Source: an uncultured Eubacteriales bacterium
Lineage (GTDB): Bacteria > Bacillota > Clostridia > Lachnospirales > CAG-274
Reading direction: 5' to 3'
NCBI GenBank assembly: GCA_949293325.1
Contig: CASFCZ010000042.1
Coordinates: 1 to 37,538, forward strand
DNA: 37,538 nucleotides
Shown here: piece after piece, positions 34,286-37,538 of the stretch
How the letters are laid out: each line of letters begins with the position of its first letter
Numbering within the stretch: the first letter of the stretch is position 1
Notes under the pieces: generated by a model
What the model saw: the letters and a program-made list of their open reading frames with translations, nothing else
The model's database searches: none
Told to the model about the DNA's origin: nothing
Translations under genes and position numbers: made by a program

Positions 34286-35086
34286 ATGTCTGATACATTG
34301 ATACCCTTTTTCAGATTTGAGGAATTAAATAACGATATTAATAAACTTAAAGTTCAACTATCCATGCTCCTGCTGGAGCGTGACGAGCTAATATTTGTAG
34401 TATGTAAAAACATTGAATCCACATACTGTCTTAAGTTTGGCGCACTGGAATACAAGGCATACAAAGCTCAGTGTACTGCCCTTAGATTAAAAAGGAAGAT
34501 AGAGTTAGTACAAGCTAAGATTAACAGACAGGAAAAGATAGAAGTTAACCTGATAGAAAAGGTCCTGGATCAGGAATTTGCCCACTATAAGAAAAAACTC
34601 GATGAACAGATTCACAGAATGAATGATGCAATCGAACGAAGTCGCTGCAAAACCCTTACCATTGAAGAAACAAAAGAGATTAAAAGACTTTACAGAGGTA
34701 TTGTTAAAATTCTGCACCCTGATGTAAACCCAAATGCAACCGATGAACAAATGAGATTGTTTAACAATGCAGTGGAAGCTTACAAAAACGGAAATATTGA
34801 GGAACTTAGGCTTATATCTACCATGATTGCAGATAGTTATATTCCTGATGCCAATGAGGATGCAGCTACATCACTTATTAAAGAAAAAAACCGACTTGAA
34901 TCAATACTTGCAATTTTAAAAAAGGAAATAGACAAAGTAAAATCCGAATATCCCTATAATCTCAAGGATATTATAGAAAATGCCGAAAAGGAACAACAGC
35001 AAAGAGAAAAGCTACAAAACATTATACAGACCTGCGAAAATATGACACAGTTATATAATGCAAGACTCGATGAAATGCTGAGGTGA
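34286..35086 (+). CDS. Coiled-coil protein with an internal J-domain
   Basis: 266 residues. Long charged helices (about 12-120 and 195-265), probably coiled coil, flank a J-domain-like segment: IKRLYRGIVKILHPDVNPNA (132-151) with the HPD tripeptide at 144-146, then MRLFNNAVEAYKNGN as helix III. HPD is the signature with which J-proteins stimulate DnaK-type Hsp70, so this may be a DnaK co-chaperone specialised for one client. The zinc and substrate domains of DnaJ are absent. A TATAAT at about 34242 is a possible -10; AAAGGAG precedes the ATG. It is followed after four bases by a HIRAN protein, suggesting they act together. Confidence 0.75.
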   Translation: MSDTLIPFFRFEELNNDINKLKVQLSMLLLERDELIFVVCKNIESTYCLKFGALEYKAYKAQCTALRLKRKIELVQAKINRQEKIEVNLIEKVLDQEFAHYKKKLDEQIHRMNDAIERSRCKTLTIEETKEIKRLYRGIVKILHPDVNPNATDEQMRLFNNAVEAYKNGNIEELRLISTMIADSYIPDANEDAATSLIKEKNRLESILAILKKEIDKVKSEYPYNLKDIIENAEKEQQQREKLQNIIQTCENMTQLYNARLDEMLR

Positions 35087-35090
35087 TAAT

Positions 35091-35489
35091 ATGGGAGATA
35101 TAATAAACAACCAAACCGGCAATATGCTGGGACTTTTTCATGGCAAAGGCGGAGAAATTGACATACCAAAACCCTTTGAAAGAGATATATTTCTCTTTGA
35201 TACCTTTGTTGCAGGCACCTCATATATAGAGGGTATAGACGAACTTGAGCCTCTGCTTGCAATAAATGACAAATTGGATTTTTTTCGGGAGCCTGACAAC
35301 GCCTATGACCCTAATGCTATTGTAATCAGAACTTCTGACGGAGTTAAAATAGGTTATATACCAAAAAAGGATAATCCCGTATTTTCCAGGTTAATGGATG
35401 CAGGCAAATTACTTTTCGGCCGTATATCAAAAAAAGAAAAACGCGGAAATTACATATCCATCTCCATTAAGATTTATCTCCATGAATAA
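35091..35489 (+). CDS. HIRAN-domain protein
   Basis: 132 residues. The C-terminal 95 residues form a HIRAN domain: FVAGTSYIEGIDEL at the first strand, then FREPDNAYDPNAIVIRT and KIGYIPKKDNPVFSRLMDAG, the family's most conserved segments. HIRAN domains bind free 3' ends or damaged DNA in helicases such as HLTF; in bacteria they also occur alone or near prophage and helicase genes. GAGGTGATAAT at the end of the J-domain gene is its ribosome binding site. No helicase domain is attached, so it probably works through a partner protein. Confidence 0.82.
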   Translation: MGDIINNQTGNMLGLFHGKGGEIDIPKPFERDIFLFDTFVAGTSYIEGIDELEPLLAINDKLDFFREPDNAYDPNAIVIRTSDGVKIGYIPKKDNPVFSRLMDAGKLLFGRISKKEKRGNYISISIKIYLHE

Positions 35490-35494
35490 AAGTA

Positions 35495-35545
35495 GGGTGC
35501 CAATGTCCGAATAAGCACAATTGCTATAACCGGAACATGGCACCC
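35495..35545. repeat. Long imperfect hairpin after the HIRAN gene
   Basis: GGGTGCCA (35495-35502) and TGGCACCC (35538-35545) form an 8-bp GC-rich stem, extended by imperfect TGTCCG/CGGAACA and an inner AGCA/TGCT hairpin. It starts six bases after the HIRAN stop. The plus-strand tail lacks T's, whereas the minus-strand tail reads TACTTTTATT, so it is either a weak bidirectional terminator or the relic of a mobile-element end. Confidence 0.55.
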
Positions 35546-36270
35546 ACATCAACACTATACTCTTACACAGCAATGGATGGTAAGCACGATCAGCTCTTAT
35601 CAACCCACCAATAAGACTGACACGATTAATTCTTTAAACACTGTGTCGCGAGGATTTTGATAATGATCCCACACATCACCCAAACAGACATAATGGCAAA
35701 GGAGCCGTGCCAAAGTCCAAATCCCCAAAAATTAAGCCAAAACCCCATGCTATGCAAAACATCGACAACAATGTTGATATCATAATTTTAAAACATATGG
35801 TAATAAATTTCAATAATTGACAATCAATTTACAATATTTATTTTTTTTGTACACTAATTTGCTATCAATAATCATTGTGTTTCATAAACACTCTATCTGA
35901 CTAAAAATCTTCTTTTTTATCATATAATATTATTTGTTATGTACTTTTACTTTGTTGGCTTATTAAAAATGTAATTATAGAGTTTAATGATATTACCCAC
36001 TACAACAACCGCAATAATGCTTCCTTCACGTACACCGTCCAAATGTCAGCATATTATTCACAATGGATGCGGAACAGGTTACAGATGCCACAGGACATGT
36101 TTTCTGTACTGCTTTCGTTGAAAGTGCATCTTTCATTCAGGCAATAAAATGTCCAATTATAAACAGCTTGTAATTTTTAATCGTCTTTTTTCATTTAATG
36201 CATTATGTATCTTCTTTCAAAAATAGCATTATAGATATTAGCACATTTTATAAAAGTAAATATTTCCATT
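35546..36270. other. AT-rich gene-poor stretch with decayed coding fragments
   Basis: About 725 bases without a complete gene. On the minus strand a 40-residue Trp/Phe-rich membrane-like open frame lies at 35626-35748 (starts MGFWLNFWGFGLWHGSF) without a ribosome binding site, and a probable pseudogene lies at 35947-36136. The remaining sequence is 70% or more A+T by eye and holds no clear promoter or repeat. It looks like the remains of accessory DNA. Confidence 0.5.
35947..36136 (-). pseudogene. Frameshifted C-terminal remnant of a YczE/YitT-like membrane protein
   Basis: On the minus strand one frame reads DGVREGSIIAVVVVGNIIK and ends KPTK at the TAA at 35947, closely like the C-terminal GVREGT-IIAALLVG segment remembered for YczE/YyaS/YitT membrane proteins. 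Just upstream another frame (start at 36136) gives an Ala/Ser/Thr-rich stretch that stops at the junction, consistent with a frameshift. The rest of the gene is missing. Identification by memory of the family motif is tentative. Confidence 0.35.
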
Positions 36271-36321
36271 ATGCTTAAAATCTGCTATTATAACCTCGGT
36301 ACCCATTTAATAAAAATAACG

Positions 36322-36350
36322 TTGTATTTCCTATTATTATGGTGTAAAAT
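36322..36350 (+). promoter_or_regulatory. Promoter of the Rrf2 regulator
   Basis: TTGTAT (36322-36327), 17-base spacer, TAAAAT (36345-36350), about 50 bases upstream of the start codon. Autoregulation is common for Rrf2 proteins, but no clear palindrome overlaps this promoter. Confidence 0.65.
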
Positions 36351-36405
36351 AAAAATAGAATTATGCCACGGAAAAAAGTGTGCTGTACAAATCGGAGGTG
36401 CTTTA

Positions 36406-36837
36406 ATGAAAATATCCACTAAGGGCAGGTATGCCTTAAGACTGATGCTTGATCTTGCCATGCACAATACTGGGGAATACATACCCCTTAAGACCGTCAG
36501 TGAAAGACAGGAAGTATCTGTAAAATATCTGGAACAAATAATAAATACCTTAGTAAAGGCCGGCTATGTACGGGGTGTGCGTGGATCAAAGGGCGGATAT
36601 AAGCTTGCCATGGCACCTGAGGAATATACAGTGGGTATGATACTAAGACTGACAGAGGGGAGCCTTGCCCCCGTTACCTGTCTTGAAACCCCTGACAATA
36701 CCTGCCCAAGGGCACCGGAATGTATTACTCTGCCCCTTTGGAAAAGGATAGAAGCAGCTGTCAATTCAGTGGTAGATAATGTAACCCTTGCGGATTTAAT
36801 TTCTGACCATGAAAATGGCGGGGACTATGTAATTTAA
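36406..36837 (+). CDS. Rrf2 family transcriptional regulator
   Basis: 143 residues. The winged helix begins MKISTKGRYALRLMLDLA and continues VSVKYLEQIINTLVKAGYVR with GSKGGYKLA in the wing, all typical of Rrf2. Three cysteines, C-x7-C-x5-C (in CLETPDNTCPRAPEC), lie where IscR/NsrR/RsrR ligate an Fe-S cluster, so it may sense iron-sulfur status, nitric oxide or redox; cysteine-sensing CymR lacks them. The open frame extends 45 codons upstream, but CGGAGGTG before the ATG at 36406 and the family start fix the true beginning. No isc/suf/cys gene is next to it here, so its target is unknown. Confidence 0.9.
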   Translation: MKISTKGRYALRLMLDLAMHNTGEYIPLKTVSERQEVSVKYLEQIINTLVKAGYVRGVRGSKGGYKLAMAPEEYTVGMILRLTEGSLAPVTCLETPDNTCPRAPECITLPLWKRIEAAVNSVVDNVTLADLISDHENGGDYVI

Positions 36838-36873
36838 TCCGGTTTGGAAACATACACCCACAAAAAATAACAA

Positions 36874-36958
36874 AGAGCCCTACATTGATATGATTTATCC
36901 TATTGGGGACTTGGTTACCAAACCTGTCTCCTTTATATCAATGGGGCTCTCTTTTTTT
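36874..36958 (+). terminator. Long branched terminator after the Rrf2 gene
   Basis: AGAGCCC (36874-36880) pairs with GGGCTCT (36944-36950), and CATTGATAT (36883-36891) with ATATCAATG (36935-36943), separated by a two-base bulge. Inside, GGGGAC/GTCTCC and GGTT-ACCA-AACC form a further hairpin. CTTTTTTT follows. It is far longer than needed for a simple terminator and may be a structured RNA 3' end. Confidence 0.75.
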
Positions 36959-36967
36959 ACATAGAAA

Positions 36968-36995
36968 AGGAGCGTTCCCTGAAGGAAACGCTCCT
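36968..36995 (-). terminator. Terminator of the small-peptide transcript
   Basis: AGGAGCGTT (36968-36976) pairs with AACGCTCCT (36987-36995); a slightly mismatched inner TCC/GGA extends the stem. The minus-strand tail is TTTTC. It lies 12 bases after the stop of the 45-residue peptide gene. Confidence 0.8.
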
Positions 36996-37006
36996 GAATT
37001 TGTTTT

Positions 37007-37144
37007 TTAGAAATTATCAACTACATTGTAGCCCTTGCTCTGTGCAAAGTTACCGTTTGTGATTGCAATACCACCACTTGCAGTAATTACATCAGTGTTA
37101 TTAAGGGCATTGATTTCAATTTCTGGCTTTGTATAAGTTTTCAT
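37007..37144 (-). CDS. 45-residue peptide with double-glycine-like leader
   Basis: A short frame, ATG at 37144 and TAA at 37007-37009, preceded by AAGGAGGATTGAGGAAA, an excellent ribosome binding site. It begins MKTYTKPEIEINALNNTDVI and reaches SGG at residues 23-25; the remaining 20 residues are Gly/Asn-rich (IAITNGNFAQSKGYNVVDNF). Positions before the GG fit a double-glycine leader: Leu at -12, Asp at -8, Val at -7, Ala at -4. Such leaders are cut by C39 peptidase transporters that export bacteriocins and signal peptides; no such transporter is in this window. It is 19 bases downstream of a Ser/Thr-rich protein gene. Similar short proteins are widespread in Lachnospiraceae and uncharacterised. 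Confidence 0.75.
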   Translation of the reverse strand: MKTYTKPEIEINALNNTDVITASGGIAITNGNFAQSKGYNVVDNF

Positions 37145-37163
37145 TTTCCTCAATCCTCCTTAA

Positions 37164-37538
37164 TTACTGAGCTGAAACAGTCTGATCAACATAGCTTGTT
37201 GGGCTGTTTAACTGTACTTCAAATGTTCCCATAGACTCCTGTGTTGTATTAGTTGAGTCTGACTCAGATGAGCTTACATCAGCAAGAACCTCAACGGTTG
37301 TAGAAGCAGCACTGCCTGAGTTACTGGTTATTCTTACTGGGAATGTATAGTTTACATTATCAGTTGTAACATACTCTGTTACAGGAACAGCTTCACCGCC
37401 GCCAACCTTAACATAAAGTGCCTGAATCCAGTATGGTAATGCACTTGAATCAATGTTGATATTGAATGCACCGAAGCAAGCGTTTGCTTTATCTACAGTT
37501 GAAGGCACATCAACTGTATCTCCAATTGAACCATCTGC
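37164..37538 (-). CDS. Ser/Thr-rich protein, C-terminal part (5' end beyond the window)
   Basis: The minus-strand frame is open to the window edge, so only the last 124 residues are visible. They are poor in Lys/Arg and rich in Ser, Thr, Val and Asn, with beta-strand-like alternation (for example YTFPVRITSNSGSAASTTVE) and an acidic Ser/Thr run near the end, typical of secreted or surface-exposed beta-sandwich proteins. No membrane anchor or sortase motif is at the C-terminus (it ends VDQTVSAQ). No family is recognised. Its 19-base spacing to the small peptide gene suggests one transcript. Confidence 0.7.
   Translation of the reverse strand, partial: ADGSIGDTVDVPSTVDKANACFGAFNINIDSSALPYWIQALYVKVGGGEAVPVTEYVTTDNVNYTFPVRITSNSGSAASTTVEVLADVSSSESDSTNTTQESMGTFEVQLNSPTSYVDQTVSAQ

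Noticed and set aside
35626-35748. 40-residue Trp/Phe-rich minus-strand frame as a real gene
   Set aside because: There is no ribosome binding site before its ATG and it lies in decayed DNA; kept only as a fragment within the gap description.
1-37538. CRISPR arrays, tRNA, rRNA or tmRNA genes
   Set aside because: No regularly spaced repeats, no tRNA-like GTTCRANNC T-loops in a cloverleaf context, and no rRNA signatures were found on reading.

Overview
The window looks like a chromosomal segment of a strictly anaerobic, low-GC Gram-positive bacterium, most probably a Clostridia/Lachnospirales-type Firmicute. This is inferred from the six-gene Rnf complex in the order C-D-G-E-A-B, LonB, a SpoVB-type flippase, the rpsU-yqeY pair, a glnA-ANTAR pair, purine-rich Shine-Dalgarno sites and AT-rich intergenic DNA. 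No rRNA, tRNA, CRISPR array, integrase or complete insertion sequence is visible. Most of the window is core genome; the accessory parts are roughly 29.8-37.5 kb and the first 1.7 kb.

Layout. 1-1.7 kb (+): the tail of a 4Fe-4S protein, a Cys/His-loop (Zn-type) macrodomain hydrolase and a class M sirtuin with overlapping ends, a probable reversible ADP-ribosylation module. 1.8-6.8 kb (-): rnfCDGEAB, the ferredoxin:NAD+ ion pump, with a good promoter. 7.1-8.7 kb (+): membrane-anchored LonB. 8.8-11.5 kb (-): a ComF-type phosphoribosyltransferase, then a GGGtGRT-family protein and its NifU-like partner behind a leader with an internal terminator. 11.6-16.1 kb (-): typA, a flippase, rpsU with a structured leader, and yqeY. 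16.2-20.6 kb (-): pstSCAB-phoU with Pho-box-like repeats. 20.7-23.0 kb (-): glnA with a promoter-proximal terminator hairpin, followed by an ANTAR RNA-binding regulator. 23.1-25.5 kb: an OGG-type glycosylase (-) diverging from a DUF6062 protein and a small membrane protein (+). 25.5-25.7 kb (+): a probable C-rich small RNA with its own promoter, three-way-junction fold and terminator. 25.8-29.6 kb (-): secA and prfB; prfB needs a +1 frameshift at a UAA rather than the usual UGA.

29.8-31.3 kb is a small phage-type regulatory module: a divergent ArpU-like gene against an XRE repressor and ImmA peptidase, with paired operators and a LexA-like box. Then come a two-domain lipoprotein, a DUF4127 protein, a J-domain/HIRAN gene pair, about 0.78 kb of decayed AT-rich DNA with a probable membrane-protein remnant, an Rrf2 regulator, and on the minus strand a 45-residue peptide with a double-glycine-like leader behind a truncated Ser/Thr-rich protein.

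How the genes work together: Rnf couples reduced ferredoxin to NAD+ and an ion gradient; Pst-PhoU and GlnA-ANTAR are phosphate- and ammonium-assimilation loci; SecA, RF2, TypA, S21 and LonB are translation, export and proteostasis genes. A recurring theme is RNA-level control: candidate leaders or attenuators precede the NifU-like gene, rpsU, glnA and secA, and a frameshift controls prfB. All family assignments are from motif and order recognition without database searches.
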